From positions 27,834,532-27,898,531 of the forward strand of contig NC_029518.1 in the NCBI RefSeq assembly GCF_001577835.2: 64,000 nucleotides of DNA, written 5' to 3'. Origin of the DNA: Coturnix japonica (taxonomy: Eukaryota > Chordata > Aves > Galliformes > Phasianidae). This document shows positions 13,721 through 26,800 of the stretch, piece by piece; position 1 is the first letter of the stretch, and each line of letters starts with the position of its first letter. The translations under genes and the position numbers were made by a program. Below the pieces are notes generated by a model. The model ran no database searches. It saw nothing but the letters and a program-made list of their open reading frames with translations, and was not told where the DNA came from.

Positions 13721-15797
13721 CATTGAATTCTGTTACAGCCATTCCAGATACACCTGGGAACCTATTACAAAGGTATAATCAAATCAAGAAAAGAACAGGT
13801 ACACTTTAAAGTTGATTCTACAGAAAATGCACAGTCCAGAAAGGGTGATTTGCTCTCAGGAATCGGTCTGACCTGGTTTGAGAAGCTTCCCCCAAATACC
13901 ACTGCTCACTATTCCTAGGAGAAAGTGGGCCGACTGCCTCTGCAGATGTTTATTAAGATTGAATTTGCTAGGAAAATGCAGCTAGTTGAGAAAATCCTTC
14001 TCAGTAAAGTTTGCATTTCCTAGGATTTACGGTAACTGTAGCACAAGCAACACTCAGACATCTAATTCTAGAAGCTCGAACAATATATGTTGCATACTTA
14101 AGCACATGAAATACTTTCTGCTCAGAGAAATGAAACCGCTTTAAAAGCAGGATCTTGAACTTGAAGTCCATTCTCAAGAAAGGTAACTTAAAACAACTCT
14201 AAATTAAACAAACATCCACTGTTTCTATTGCTTTCTTTTCTCCCATTTGACAGGACTGTGAACTACATATTGGGTATGGATCACATACAGTAAAATGGAA
14301 GGGGGAAGACGCCTTAAACAAGGAAAAAACAAGAAATAGAACACAGAACAACAACAAAACAGTAGAATTAACTGCAATCGCCTTTCATTTATGTGAGATT
14401 AATCAGATTCCAAGTCATCTCTTGAGAACATTTTAACCTTCCCACCGGGCAGCAGCAGAGCCCTTGCAAATGAGCAGGGAAGCTGTAGGATGGAATCTCA
14501 TTCAGGAGACAATGAAGCAAGGCATCTTTGGGAATTGCGCAGAGCTTGCACAGCAAGACATAGCCAGGTCTGAATTCAGTTACCCTGAGTGACATATGCT
14601 AAAATAATGGTCAAAAAACTTATTGCCACAATAATTATCTAATTACTGCCTTGGGAAAATAACTTATGTTCTCTTGATACAAACGTTACAAAGTAAAATT
14701 TGCCTAAGGCTTTTTATAAGCCCAAGTATGATTCCTCAATACGAGAGAAACTACCTCGTCTGCTGCTTTTCATTCCAGAACCATACGCACACGAGTGTTA
14801 CATTAATGCAACCAGACAACTGAGCCTTTAAGCACAAGAGCAAGAAAACCCACAGTTACGATTTGTGCAACAGTGCCAAAGCCGGTTTTACCGCATGGGC
14901 AAAATACAAATACAGAAGTCAACCAAAGACACAACAGTTGCCATAGACTCTCAGTTCTGAATTTGCTGACCCCTAGAAATCAGAAAGTTAAACTAGCTCT
15001 CTCTTGCCACTAGCAGGAGGTACCTAAAAACAAGCCTCATCTCTACAGAAAACCTTATTTCCCAATCCTGACCCTGTTCACTTTTTAATCTTTATCCCCT
15101 CAGTATCACCCGCTTTCTGTGAAAGCCAGCAACTCTTTACACCCACCACAACAGGGCTACGTTGTGCCCTAAAGCACATGCTGTTCCAGAGCAGCCCATA
15201 AGGAGGGTATCCACACACAGATCTTAAGGTTTGCATGACCTGCTCCTAGCTCTGAAAACCCTCCCCCTCTCTGCAATTATCTCCAGGAGTTCCCCTTGCA
15301 TTTAGGCAGATGTTATAAGCACCCCTTATACATACCACCTTACCACTGCCACTTACCTTCGTTAGTCTATGCAGCAAATCGAATTGATGCCTACGTGACC
15401 AAGCAGCACTGCTGAGCCTCTGGATCCAGGGCAAATTGGACAAGTGCACAGAACACAAGCTGTGCTTTCCCAAACATCAGGAAGGTGAAGCTCATGCCAC
15501 AAGATACAGGATTTCACTTGAATGGCCTTAAAGTCCACCTCCTCAGCTGCCTTTGGGATTAAAGTCCATTAAAAAACTGCAACGTGGAAAGGCCAAACTC
15601 CGCACGCTTTCCTCACTTGGAAGCAAAGGCAAGAAACACAACTCACTATGCCTGACCACTGAAGAGTAAAGAAACAATACTTGCATGCCTTCACATTCAT
15701 GAATAAGACAGCCTTCATCTATGGACTGTGCTAACCTTTCCATGAGCCTCACTTCACAATCCTCACCTATCAGCCCTACTCAAAGCAGCCATAGTGC

Positions 15798-15820
15798 TTT
15801 TATTTTTATTTATTTATTTT
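15798..15820. repeat. TTTA simple repeat
   Basis: A short TTTTA/TTTA microsatellite in non-coding sequence. Confidence 0.7.
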
Positions 15821-18800
15821 AAGATGTGGTTCTCACAGAAGGAAAGGTTCTAAACAGCAAGTGTGATTCAGTCCCTCTCCTCTGACACAGGCCAATACTT
15901 GGTGGTTTAGAAGACAGCAGGAAGCCCCAGTGGACAATTACAGAATGCGCTGCCCTTTTTTCTAACCTTTACCTGTTAGAGATTGGGTTATGTATGAAAA
16001 AAAAATAGATGCCTTCTAAAACAAGCTCTTTAGCTAAAGCAAGTCTGAACACTACCACTCGTATAAGTGCTTGATCTTTTCTGAGCTCGCAGCCTCAGTG
16101 CTATTATGTGGTAGTGAATTTGCACAGATTAGACATCATGTGAAAATACTTTAAAATCATTATTCAGTTTGATGCCTATCAGTTTTACTGAATTGCATTC
16201 ACCTCAACTGAAGAACACATTCCAGCTTCTTCAGCTCTGCGCAGCAGTCTTCCTCAGACTTGGCACCCAGCACTGCTGAAAAGCAGAGGAAAACCGAGCC
16301 CACCCAAGTGATGCCTATCCTGCATTCCAACCCTTTGCAATGCTGTTCTCACACTCCCACATGGCCTTCCACGCCATTTCCTTCCTAAGCACAGCTCCCA
16401 GGAGGACACTCCAGAGGGTGGCTTATGTCTTTCCAAACATGAGATAGCCTGCGAGCTTCTGCTCTCGGCCTTCTCTGCCTGAGCACATTTGCAATAAGAC
16501 CTTACAGGAACATCCTGGCAACAAAGAGAACAGCTTCCAAGTCTAGAACAATCAAAGGGGACAAACAAGAAAACATGAGTTGAAGTTGTAAACATTCAGC
16601 AGGATAAGGCATTACCGGATGTGGAAAATATGAAACAGCTCCTGGGAAGAGCGGAAAGGGGGGCTTCAAAATGCTTATTTGCCTTAAAGAAGGCCAGGCC
16701 TAACTTCAAAGCAATTTCAACACGCTGCAGAACATGAAGGATGACAGATCACAGAAGGTCTACTTCATTTTGAAGTCATGGCTTTGAATATTCTTTCTAT
16801 AATTTTTTCCTTACTATGCTTTACCAAAACATTTAGCAACACAGTACATAAGCATCTTACAGGTATTTATGAACCCTTTCTAAAATGCTTAGTTAAGATG
16901 GGCATTAATTTTTACAGCCAAAGAACAAAGCAAGAATCAGGAATTATCTGAACACACATAATCAATCTCTGGTAGAAAATAGGTATCCTACATCCCAGTT
17001 CAGCATTCTCACCACAGGTTCATCATTCCCCTGTAACCAGCAGTAAAGGTTTTAAAGTCCTAAAAAGTAAGATTCTCCCTATTTCAGTTACAGTCTCAGC
17101 TGATCTACACTTACAAAAATCCCTCAGGTAAGGAATCAGTAGAGGAGTGTGACAAACAGAAGTATTAGCCCCATTTACACAGATTATACATGCCGTTCCT
17201 TTGCAGTCCTGCATGAAATGGGTTTCAGAAAGGACCGTATTTATCCAGTTACTAGTAACGTAAGAGGCACAATCTAGTACAAATGCCAGAAGCACTCAAG
17301 GTATCATACAAGAAGGGGACATCCTCCCAGCCAAAACCTTCAAGTTAGGGGAGCTTCAGGACCTCAAGTTTACCTGCAAAGGATCAATCAAGTCCAGCAG
17401 CCAAGGATGTCTGTTCAGCTCATTATGAAAATTCCTATTGCTGATAACACTGGTCAAAAGAGCTCAGCAGCATCAAAAAGGCATCAAGTATGATTCTCAT
17501 TTCTTAGTGGAGGAATCCTGCCCTCAAGCAGTATCAACATTCAGACTCATCGGAGGCTCCTTGACGCAGCATTTCTACCAGTAACATGAAAGGCAGAAAG
17601 TTATTAACCACTGCTACATTAATCTTGTCACACTGTGCTGTAAAAACTGTTCACAAGGACATAAAGTGGTTAATTCACAGTGACATAACCCTCAGATTTA
17701 TTTACTGGGACTGTGCTGTAGAAGTGATGAAAACATGGAAATCTCAAGAGCCTGGATTTCAGCAGAACCTTCATAAACAGATACTTTTTGCATGTTAGGA
17801 AGCTTGTCTTTGGAAAAACCATCAGCTTCCAAGGCTCACAAATCTACATGAAACTGCAAAAAAATATATATAGTTACAAGTTACTGAAACTTGTTTATAC
17901 TGCTATTAGGTAAACAGTTAGACCATTATTTATTTATTTTGAACAAGCCATTTATGTAACACTGGCTTCCACAAATCCTTTCTCCAAGCCATCTCTGTTA
18001 CCATTCTCACCAACAGACTGATCAGAAAACACTCATTATCTGACTCAACTTTATTTTTCTGTGGGAAGAAAAGGGGCAAACCTGTGAAAGTCTACTCCTC
18101 TTGTGAGGGTATAATTTGTTTCCTACTTTCCCTAAATACTGTGCCACATGGCTGTGTGGACAGGGCAGAGAAGAACTCGGGATCTGAAAGCTGCAAAGCA
18201 AGTAACTTAGCAGCAGCCAACAAAGTGCTTAGAACGCTGAAGAAGAATGCAAGGTCATCTTTGGTTCAAAAAGATGGTTTGATGAGACAACAGGTCCTTG
18301 CATGCAACACTTCCCCTCCTGACCCAAGGCCCTGTCTCCTATTAAGATGAAGATGGCCATGAATTGCACTTCTGAACTCTGCTGATCCTTCTGAAACGCA
18401 ATCCCACAATTTCAAGAGTACTGAGTGACTGGCAAGGTATTAAAAGCCAAAAGCTTCTGATACCACAACTAGGGCCTGGGAGCTTCAATTTTGATTTACC
18501 ACGCAGAAGCCAAGATGCACCACATGTAAAGTACTGTTTGGATACAAACATTTTCTGCAGAGATCCATTATGAAAGGGAAAACAAAACAAAACAATAAAA
18601 AAAAGGAATTGTGATTTGACAAGTGAAAGGGATGTAAAATGTACAGGACCAAGCAGTCAGGTATCAAATAACTGTCCCTGGGACTGGACCTCAATGATGA
18701 GTTCAGGAGAGCACAGAGAGGCCAGCAGCACACCTGCACCATCCATCATGGGATCAGTCAAAATATGGGTGGAAAAAACTATGCAGCAGAAGAAATAACC

Positions 18801-19228
18801 TAACAGAACTAAGGGTCAGTGGAATTACTTAACTGTGATATTGCAGTTACTGCAAGGGAAACATCTCCAGAAAGGATTTCACCGTGACTGGTTCAGCAGA
18901 CCTCTTGCCATTACACAGAGAACATTGCTACTTCAGCACCGACAGAAAAGACTCTAGAGATACATGTATTTTTTTAACACAGCAGGTAAAGGGCATTAGC
19001 CCACATCTTTTATTGAACTTTCCTTCTCAGGGGCTCTTACTGAATTTTTCAGGGTTAGATCCATTTGATCCACACCCCTGACCTCTTCATTCAGGCAATG
19101 TAAGTCTAACACGATGCAAAAAACACCACAGGAGGGAAAGTTTTTCAGGTATGTGGTACCATAGTCTCAAATAATTCAAGTAAAGGGACAAGAAGAGCTC
19201 AGCATCAGCTCATTCCTGGCTTTCTTAC

Positions 19229-19302
19229 CTGCTATCTGATGCTTCAACAGGGATTAATTGCTTCCTCTTAAGCTGACACTCTTCCCATTTCTTTCTCTGA
19301 AT
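19229..19302 (-). other. TJAP1: Putative untranslated exon of TJAP1
   Basis: On the minus strand a strong acceptor (TTTGTGTTTTACAG, with a pyrimidine-rich tract) precedes a 74-base segment that ends in a near-consensus donor (ATAGCAG/GTAAGAAAG). The segment holds only a short ATG frame (ATGGGAAGAGTGTCAGCTTAA), so it would be 5' untranslated. It sits 0.85 kb downstream of the minus-strand CpG-island promoter, a normal place for a second leader exon. Human TJAP1 also has untranslated leader exons. The gene name comes from synteny, not from coding sequence. Confidence 0.35.
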
Positions 19303-19799
19303 CTGTAAAACACAAATGAATACCTCTGAAAAGCTTTCTCTGGCACAAAGTAACTGTACTTAATAGATGACTCCTTCCAGTGGACAGCCTCCACCTGGCA
19401 TCACTCAGATCTAGGTCATTTGCAGCCTTGCCAGACCTGTATATCACTTGCATGCCCTGCTGCCTCCCAATGCAGCATCCTGCCCATTTAAAAATCCACC
19501 CACACTCAATCTTTCACTGCACACCACACCGTGTGTTTAAGCTCTGAGCAAGAAGCAGGTCACTATTGTTTGCTTAGATCTTTTAAATCTTCCCAAGTTT
19601 CCATGGGCTGCTCTCTAAGTCAACCATAGGAGAGGTCCACACGTAGACAAGAGGGCACCCAGGCTGGCAGATAACTTCCCATCTAAACCCAGGCTTGGCA
19701 GTGAGTGCCACTCCCTCCACCCCAGCTCTGACTGTGGCAGTCAGGCTCTGATTCCTTAAAACACACACACCATCCCACACTGGTTCTGTCTCGCAGCTC

Positions 19800-20300
19800 C
19801 TTCTCCAGCACCCCCTGCAAGGACCCTGCACCTCATCCCTCCACACCCCGCACCCACCCGGCTCCGTCCCGCAAAGCGAATCCCCATAGCGGAACCGGCG
19901 GCCTCCGGGACACCCTCCCGCCGTCTCCCGCCCGGGAAGGCCGGCGAGGCCCGGGGGCAGGGCCAGAGCTCGGTCCCCGGCCGGTCGCCGTCCCCTCTCC
20001 CCGTCCCCGAGGCCCCGTCCCGGTTCTGACCCGGTCGGGCTCGTTTCCACCCGTGATCCCCGTGACTTTGCGACCGGTTCGGCCCCGGTTCGACCTCGCC
20101 TCGAACCCGCCCCAAACTTTGCCCCCTCTCGGCCCGGCCCCACGCTCTCACTTCAGGCCGCCATGTTGCCGCAGGGCACGCCGGGTAATCCGGCGGAATC
20201 CCCACGCCGCAGCGCGGTGCGTCATCGGGCAGCACGGGACGGGAGGGCGGGGCCGCGCGTCCCAACGGCACCGCGGCAACGCGCCTCAGCTCCTCGGCAC
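19800..20300 (-). promoter_or_regulatory. TJAP1: CpG-island promoter, inferred TJAP1
   Basis: A dense run of CpGs and GC boxes contrasts sharply with the AT-richer flanks. At 20157-20168 the minus strand reads CAACATGGCGGC, the YY1-type motif that typically sits just downstream of start sites in the sense direction. It is followed after a few bases by a good donor, CCTGAA/GTGAGAG, whose exon edge is 20152. This predicts a short non-coding exon 1 on the minus strand starting upstream of about 20170. With human gene order as guide the gene should be TJAP1, a tight-junction-associated, Golgi-linked protein. Its coding exons are not visible and would lie left of position 1. Confidence 0.6.
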
Positions 20301-20330
20301 TGCTGGGCTGGGGGTCTCAGGCATAGACAT

Positions 20331-20385
20331 AATGCTCCACATGGGGCCTTACAAGGGCAGAGGAGAGGGGGACAAATGCCCCCGA
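20331..20385. mobile_element. Possible CR1 LINE internal fragment
   Basis: The text GCTCCACATGGGGCCTTAC followed by AGGGCAGAGGAGAGGGGGACAA resembles the CR1 stretch that reads roughly 'ctccagatgtggcctcac...gggcagagtagaggggga'. Divergence is considerable and the ends are unclear, so this is a tentative match from memory. Confidence 0.35.
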
Positions 20386-23300
20386 GGTCACAGCTCTCAG
20401 TACTGCCAGCGGGGCCAGAGAGATCCCAGAGCTGAATGGGAAAACCCAACTACAAGTCCTGTGGATTTCTGTCTGTCTCTTAGAGAAGAGGGACTGGCAG
20501 TAAAGGTGGATGAGAACAGGTCAGATCTGGACACAGCTATGATCATGAACTTTGGTTTCTACTGGCAAACTCATCCACTTCATCTTTTCTACACTTGAAG
20601 ATTCAGCAAGTTAATACATTTTACATTTTAACCAAATCATCCCACTTGTTCCATTCGGAGCTCACACATGTCCTTTGCCCGCTGCCCTCTAGGCCTGTCC
20701 TGCAGCCTTACCCTCTGTCCCCTCCCTGTCACTGTTTCTCTCACAAAGCCGATGCCCGCATGGTGATTATTTGAGCCACATCCAGAAGAAATGGGAACAT
20801 CCGAGAAAAGTCCTGATAGTATTTGGATGATATTCCCAAGTGTATTACACATACACAGCCTTCAAGTCTGCAGTCAGGTAGTGAAAGGCTCAGTGTGCTG
20901 CAAGCCCAGCCCACATGGTGCCCTCTCTTACACAATAGAGGACAGGTGCTCGGCAGAGCCCTGCTTCATGACCTTGGGAATACAGTGCAAAACTGCTGTG
21001 CACCCAGCAAGTGCCGCCTGCACTGTGCCACGCGTCAGCAGGGATATTTCAAGAAAGCCTTCAATCCTTTGTGCCCCCATAAATTCTCCCGACCCTCCCC
21101 ATGCTGGAGTCAGATAACAAGCAGGAGGACAATGGCTCCAAAAATCCAGGCTGCCCATCTGCTCCCCACTTCCAGATTCTTGCTTCTGCAGCACCAGCTG
21201 ATGAAATTTTCATAGCTGATGAGGTTTCCCATTTCCACAGGGCCTTGCTGCCTTGGAGGGCTCGCAGTTGTAGGCTGTTCAGGTTTCTGTGGGTGTGCAC
21301 TGATGGCAGCGATGATTAGAGCCCTTTCCTTTCTTAGAGTAGGATCACTCTTAGAATCATAGAGAACCTAAGGCAGAGGGTCTATGAAGAGGACCTCCAA
21401 TCTTTTTAGAAGCTTAGGTGAAATAAGTCCTGCTGCACAGGGTGAACTGGACTTTCAGATGGCCTCAGTGTGATATGCTTCTAATAAACTCTTTTCAAAA
21501 TCAGATCCCAAGGTCTAAAGGAACACAAAAGCAGAAGTCAGGATGACACCTCCTGTCAGCATGAAGAAAACCCTGCACCCAAATCCAGAACCCCTTGACT
21601 GCCATTCCCCTTCCCTCTCTGCGCCACACACATATACCCTGCCTTTTCATGTATCAGGATGGCTCATGAGATGGGCTCACCACTGCTCTGAGCCAAGAGA
21701 AGTGACACGATGCGGAAGCATGACGTTGTGTTGCATTATATTCATTTATACAACACTATTCATGCCAAAGTTTTGTTCCCTGCTAGTGCCAGTTGCTCAC
21801 TAAAGCCTCTGAACTTCAATTAACAAGCATCAGGTAATTTAACACTTGACTCCCAATAATCCCTTTATTTTAAGGGGCCTCTGGCGGATGTTGAAGCTCT
21901 CAGTAAACAGTCCTAGAAATACATTCGAGATTCTCTCAAATACCAGTTGAATTTATGACCCTTAATGAAGAGGAGGGAGGAATCTATTCAAAATACTTTC
22001 CAACTGGCAGCACTTTATATAGACCCCTGTAACTTTATAGAAGGAACCCCTGGAGGGGCAGGTGCCACCCTGCAGAGGGACAAATCCCTCTGAAGTGCCT
22101 ATAATGAAGAAGTAGACACCATAAATAACGTCTCCCCACCAGAAGTCACAGCAGCCTTGGTCCCCTCAGGTCCTCTGCCAATGCAGGTCAAGCTGGGAAG
22201 ACAATGGACTGGGCCACCCTTTTGTGACACCTGCCTGCATGATGCATGAAGTCCCATTTCCTCCTGCTTGGAAGTTGAAGAACAACAGCAGTGAAGCACC
22301 TGCATGGGACCCTGACTCCTGGTCAGCTCAGAGGTTTTGTGCCATCATAAATTTTGAGCAGAGAAGGATGCACGGTTTACACTGGTATTTCAAATGTATG
22401 TAATGGCCCTTTTCCCTAACCTGTACATCTGATGAATGCACTGCATGTCAACGCTTCCCCATTACAACTGCTTCCTGTGCATGTTTCATATATTTATATA
22501 TGTATGTATGTTGAAAAATAAAACAAAAAATTAAAAATAAATAGATATCAGTGACCCCTACTGGCCATTTCTAACTAGCCATTACAAAGCACAGCTCGCT
22601 GTTGCTTCTTGTCCCCAGTGTCCCCTCCTGGGCACAGTGACTGGGCTGTGGCAGCCCCCTGCTCCTCAGCTGACCACTGGCTCTGCACTGTGCTCACCCA
22701 ATAAGCAGGGTGTGCATCCCACCCTGTGCCCAGCACAGTGCCTCCAACCCCCACCACATGAGGCTTCAGGGCTCTGCTGTGTGGCCTCATCTCGCCTCAC
22801 CCAGCCAACACTTTCTGCAAAGCCTTTTTGCCCCAAGGGATGCCAGTGCCAGCACAGGTGTACCCTGCAGTGGACACTGAGGAACTGCCACCTTTTCATG
22901 CCAGAGAATGAGCCTGATGAAGGGGCAGAGAGAAGCCTATGCCCAAGGGGAAGAGCAGATGCTTGAGTGCAAGAGAAAACCCTACCAGGGAGCAAAGGCT
23001 GGAGTAATAGTGTCAGCCTCAGATCCAGACTCCAGGGCCTCTGAATCCGTTCCCCTTTGTCGAAACTTGTTTAGCTTGTCATGCTAATAAAGAGTTTGAA
23101 GTGAACCAAGCTAAAAGTATGTGGAGGGGAAAGGGGGATGTATCTCAGAGCCTGCATGGGGCAGCAGATAGGGCTGAGGTGCAGCCCTAGGGCCAGACAT
23201 GGCATGGGGCAGAACTCCCACCCGTACACGAGGGGACGTCGTGAACGCATCCACATCAGGGTGGTGGTGGTGGTACTTCCCTGGAGAGCAAAAATGGGGC

Positions 23301-23599
23301 GAAGGATCCAGCCCCTCAGCCCTTGTTTGCTTCTGAGGGCACAGCAGGGGCTTGCAGGCTCTTCCAGGAAGAGGCATGTGGCTGTGTGCTGTCTTCTAAG
23401 GAGCCTTTCTGCACGCCTGGCTTGCTTCTCCAGCTCAAAGAGACTTTTTTGTTTTGTTTCGTGAAATCTGCAGCACTGCCTTCCCCGTGCAGCTCTCGTT
23501 GTTTATAGGGACGGGTTCAGGCAGGCTGGGGAGGAATTACCTTTCCGTAGGACACGCTTGGTGCTTGGCTGAGCGCTCAACTTCCCTGCTCCAGGAGAG
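20386..23599. other. Intergenic stretch between the inferred TJAP1 promoter and DLK2
   Basis: No coding exon is recognised on either strand. A degenerate AGAATCATAGAGAACCT at 21353 may be a CR1 relic. AT-rich text at 22488-22545 carries several AATAAA hexamers after unremarkable sequence and resembles a 3' end. Another polyadenylation-like GCTAATAAAGAGTTTG lies near 23083. These could mark an unannotated plus-strand RNA or be chance. Confidence 0.4.
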
Positions 23600-23870
23600 C
23601 TGTTGAAGGCCAAGGAGACAGTCAGTCTGCAATTAGCCTCCCCCTCCAACCATCATCGATGCCCCCCGGGGCTGGTAATTATGGACTCCCATCCTTTGCA
23701 CCCAAGGTTCAAGCCTTTCGAAGCATGGGCTCTAGCTTCATGAAATGACCTTGAAATTGACTGCAACAGACTCCTGCCAGGTTTCTCTGCAAACATGGAG
23801 ACACGCCAACCTCTGCAAATACCCAGGAGCAAGCTTGGAGGTGAGCTGCGAGGAAGCTCCAAACATTCTC
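23600..23870. promoter_or_regulatory. Candidate enhancer-like conserved element upstream of DLK2
   Basis: A high-complexity block carries homeodomain cores CAATTAG and GGTAATTATGG, an ATCATCGAT palindromic core, and TTTGCACCCAAGGTTCA-type text with several CpGs. It lies in the short interval between two divergent promoters. It matches no repeat or coding family that I recognise. The call is by texture only. Confidence 0.3.
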
Positions 23871-26800
23871 TTCAATAGGATCCCATTAAATGCTCGCGTG
23901 CTCTCAGTGAGATAGGGAGGTTTTATTGCTAGAGCTGCCAGCTGGAAGAAAACAGGACAGGGCATGGCTGGAGGTGGGCTTCAAGGCACTCTATCATGCA
24001 TGCCAGGAAATGGAAGGCCTGGCAGAGGTCCTCTGACAGCTCGTCCTTCATGCCTGATCCTTCCCAACCTCCCCTGGCAGCAGGAGGCTGCAAGGAGCGG
24101 GGATGCACCTCCTAAGGGCTGCGCCCTGGGGCAGCTGTGGCAGTGGCTGTTGAACACAGAACGGGAAGCCAAAGATCACAGGGCAAAATAAGATCCCACA
24201 CAGGGAACTTGGGGGCTTTCTGAAAGGAGATGGCTCAGTTTTTTGAGCTGTGGGAGATAAAGGTGATACATTATTTCTCCAGCTACCCTCCATATATACC
24301 TGTCTCTCTTCCTTTTCACGTATATTTGAAGTTAATTAGCCAAATATATATGTATACACTTTTTATTTTCTTGGTGACTCTCTTCTGACTTCAAGAGAAA
24401 TAATCAAGTTATGCTCAAGGAATCCATATCTCACAACAGTGTGTGACTTTTCCAGCCCCGCAGGACTGGCTTGAGGCTGACACATGGCTCTGAGCACTGG
24501 GAATCATCTCTCTGAAATATCTCATAGAGCTACTAAACAGCTGTCAAGTCCTTGGCTGTGGTGATGGGAAATGTCGGCTGGGCCACCCCTCTGTGGCTGC
24601 TCTCCAGCGAGTGAATGATGCCTCCTCACACTCAGCACCCTTCCCCTCCCAGGCACCCATCCTCCTGACTCAGGGGAAGGTAGAAGCCTTACTCCACAGC
24701 CTGGCACTCATCTTCAACACCCTGGAGCAGGAGGGTTTATAGCTTTATGGGGTTCATCATTCTGTATCCTTACTGTCTATATAAATGTCCAGCTATTTCT
24801 GTAAGTGTACTGGACATCTTGTCCCCCAGCAATGAGTTCCCTGGATCATCAGTTTTTAGGATAAAGGGGATCCTTCCCATCGTTAATTTTGACTGTAGTA
24901 TTTCTGATTTTGCTGAGTGCACTGGCAAGCCACAAAGGATCCTAATAAAAAAGACTGCTGAGTCTCAGCAATATTCCCTAGGGACTTCAGGGTCACAGGG
25001 AATGTGACACTGGGCTTGGGCAGCATTCCTACAGGCTTTGGGGAAACACAAAATATATCCTGGGGTAGCCCAGGGAGGCTGCCCTCACTGCAGCGCTAAC
25101 ATGGAGGAGGGTGAATCCCAGAGCTCTCATGGGCTGAAGCACCCCTCGCAAAGCCACCAGGAGCAAGGGAACTGGTCTTGTCTTAGAATCATAGAATGGT
25201 TTGGGTTGGAAGGGACCTTAAAGCCAACCCAATCCCAACCCCTTCTGTGGGCTGTCACCGCCAGCTCTGCTGCCCAGGGCTCCATCCAGCCTGGCCCTGA
25301 GTGCATCCAGGGATGGAACAGTGGCAGTTTCTCTGGGCAGCTGTGCCAGTGACACTTCCCTTCCTGGAGCCATTTCTGATGGTCTCAGCCACCAGTCCTG
25401 GGAAGTTCTGAAGGGCTTTTGGAGCATTTATACCACAGTAAAACACAGGGCAGTGTGGAACTCAATGGGTTCACTGCAAATACACATCTCCCTGTTCTCC
25501 ATCCTTCCCCATATTCACCACTAGTCCCACTGTTGCTGTTGACCACAAGTGTTGCTGTGTTTCCTCCCATCCACCCTCCGAATGGCGAGAGATTACTGAA
25601 ATGGTGAAAATCACACAGGAAGAGCCATGAGCTCCTGCACTCTCGACCTTCACCCTCTCCCTGCCACACTCTTGCCCACCCTCTCCATGTCCCCGCTGCA
25701 GGCACAAACACCTACTGCCCATGGAAGCTATTTCTAAGCAATCCCGGGCATCCGGGGAATGAGGATCTGAACAAATATTGGAGCGTGCGCGTGCGGTGAG
25801 CGCACACACACACACATCCACACAGAGACGGTGCTGCCACCGAGTCAAATATAGACCTTGGGGAAGGGGGAACAATGGCCGGGGTTGGGTTACATGGCTG
25901 CGGGGCCAGCGAGCTGCTGATGTTTGTTGTGGGATGGGAGAAACAAGGGGGGTGGCATGGGGGAGAACATTTGTTTTTACCCAGAGACCCCGGGCTGGTG
26001 CAGCACAGCAAGCGTGCATACAGAGAGGGTCACACCGAGCTGTGGGGGAGGATGCTGGAATAAGCTGGTAGCTCAGAGGTGTTTGCAGCCGTTCTCCAGC
26101 TGCTTCGCTACTACTCCTCTATCTCCCTTAAGGGACTACAGTGGGCAGGAAGGGGTGAGTTTTTCCAGGAGTCTGCACAGAGAAGAGCTTCTTTCTCTTC
26201 TCGCTCTGGGGAAGGTTCCTCAGTGGAGAAGAGGCAGTATCACCCGCTGCTGAAAGCAAGAATCCTCACCCCTGATGTCCAGCTGTCTCCAAGGCGCAGG
26301 CTGCAGACACCGGAGGAAAGGCAAGCAGCCCCAGCTGGCTTTGACAGGTAACTTTTCCATCTCACTGGGAATGATGGTCCTGCATCAGAAGGACGGTATG
26401 GGAGGGAGCCTGCAGCTGGTAGGCATGGGGGAGAGGCACAAAGGTGCTGTGGTGATGGGGGATTCCCAGTCCCATTCTGGGTCCCTGCTTTGTGGGGTTT
26501 CCTTCATTGGAGAGAGGAGCAGTGGAGGGATTCTTACGGCTAGGAAAAAAATCCTTCCTAATTCTGACCCAGCAGCTGTTTCATGCGAGACGCCCCTAGG
26601 GATGGCATGGCAGGGATCAGAGCACAGTAGGGTCAGGTCCAAGCCAAGTGCAGGAATCCCCTCCTCAGCCCCCATAACTTGGGTCTGCAAATAGAGTCAC
26701 TTTGCTGGAGTTATCACGGGCAGCCTGGGGACAGCCAGAGCAAGGCTCAGAGTTTGCCCATGGATTGGACAAGAGCCCTTCAATGATGAGAAAGGAGAAT

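Larger units (their letters stand above)
11461..19228. other. Non-coding stretch, inferred TJAP1 first intron
   Basis: No coding exon is recognised. Simple repeats occur near 13114-13139 (CA-rich then poly-A) and 15798-15820 (TTTA). A minus-strand donor GAAG/GTAAGTGG near 15357 and others are isolated. Another texture-based regulatory candidate lies at about 13490-13720. The remainder looks like ordinary avian intron. Confidence 0.5.

Noticed and set aside
15358-15412. Possible minus-strand exon ending GAAG/GTAAGTGG
   Set aside because: The donor is strong, but the candidate acceptors are ambiguous and the segment is not coding. It is weaker than the 19229-19302 candidate.
19583-20271. Long minus-strand frames through the left CpG island
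   Set aside because: CpG islands are depleted of stop codons. The translated text is Gly/Arg/Pro low complexity and ignores the good leader donor at 20152.
21353-21470. AGAATCATAGAGAACCT start suggesting a CR1 copy
   Set aside because: Only the first words match. The following text diverges from the CR1 3' end too much to call.
22488-22545. AT-rich tail considered as a processed-pseudogene poly-A end
   Set aside because: The A run is broken by T and G throughout, and no parent gene sequence is recognisable upstream.
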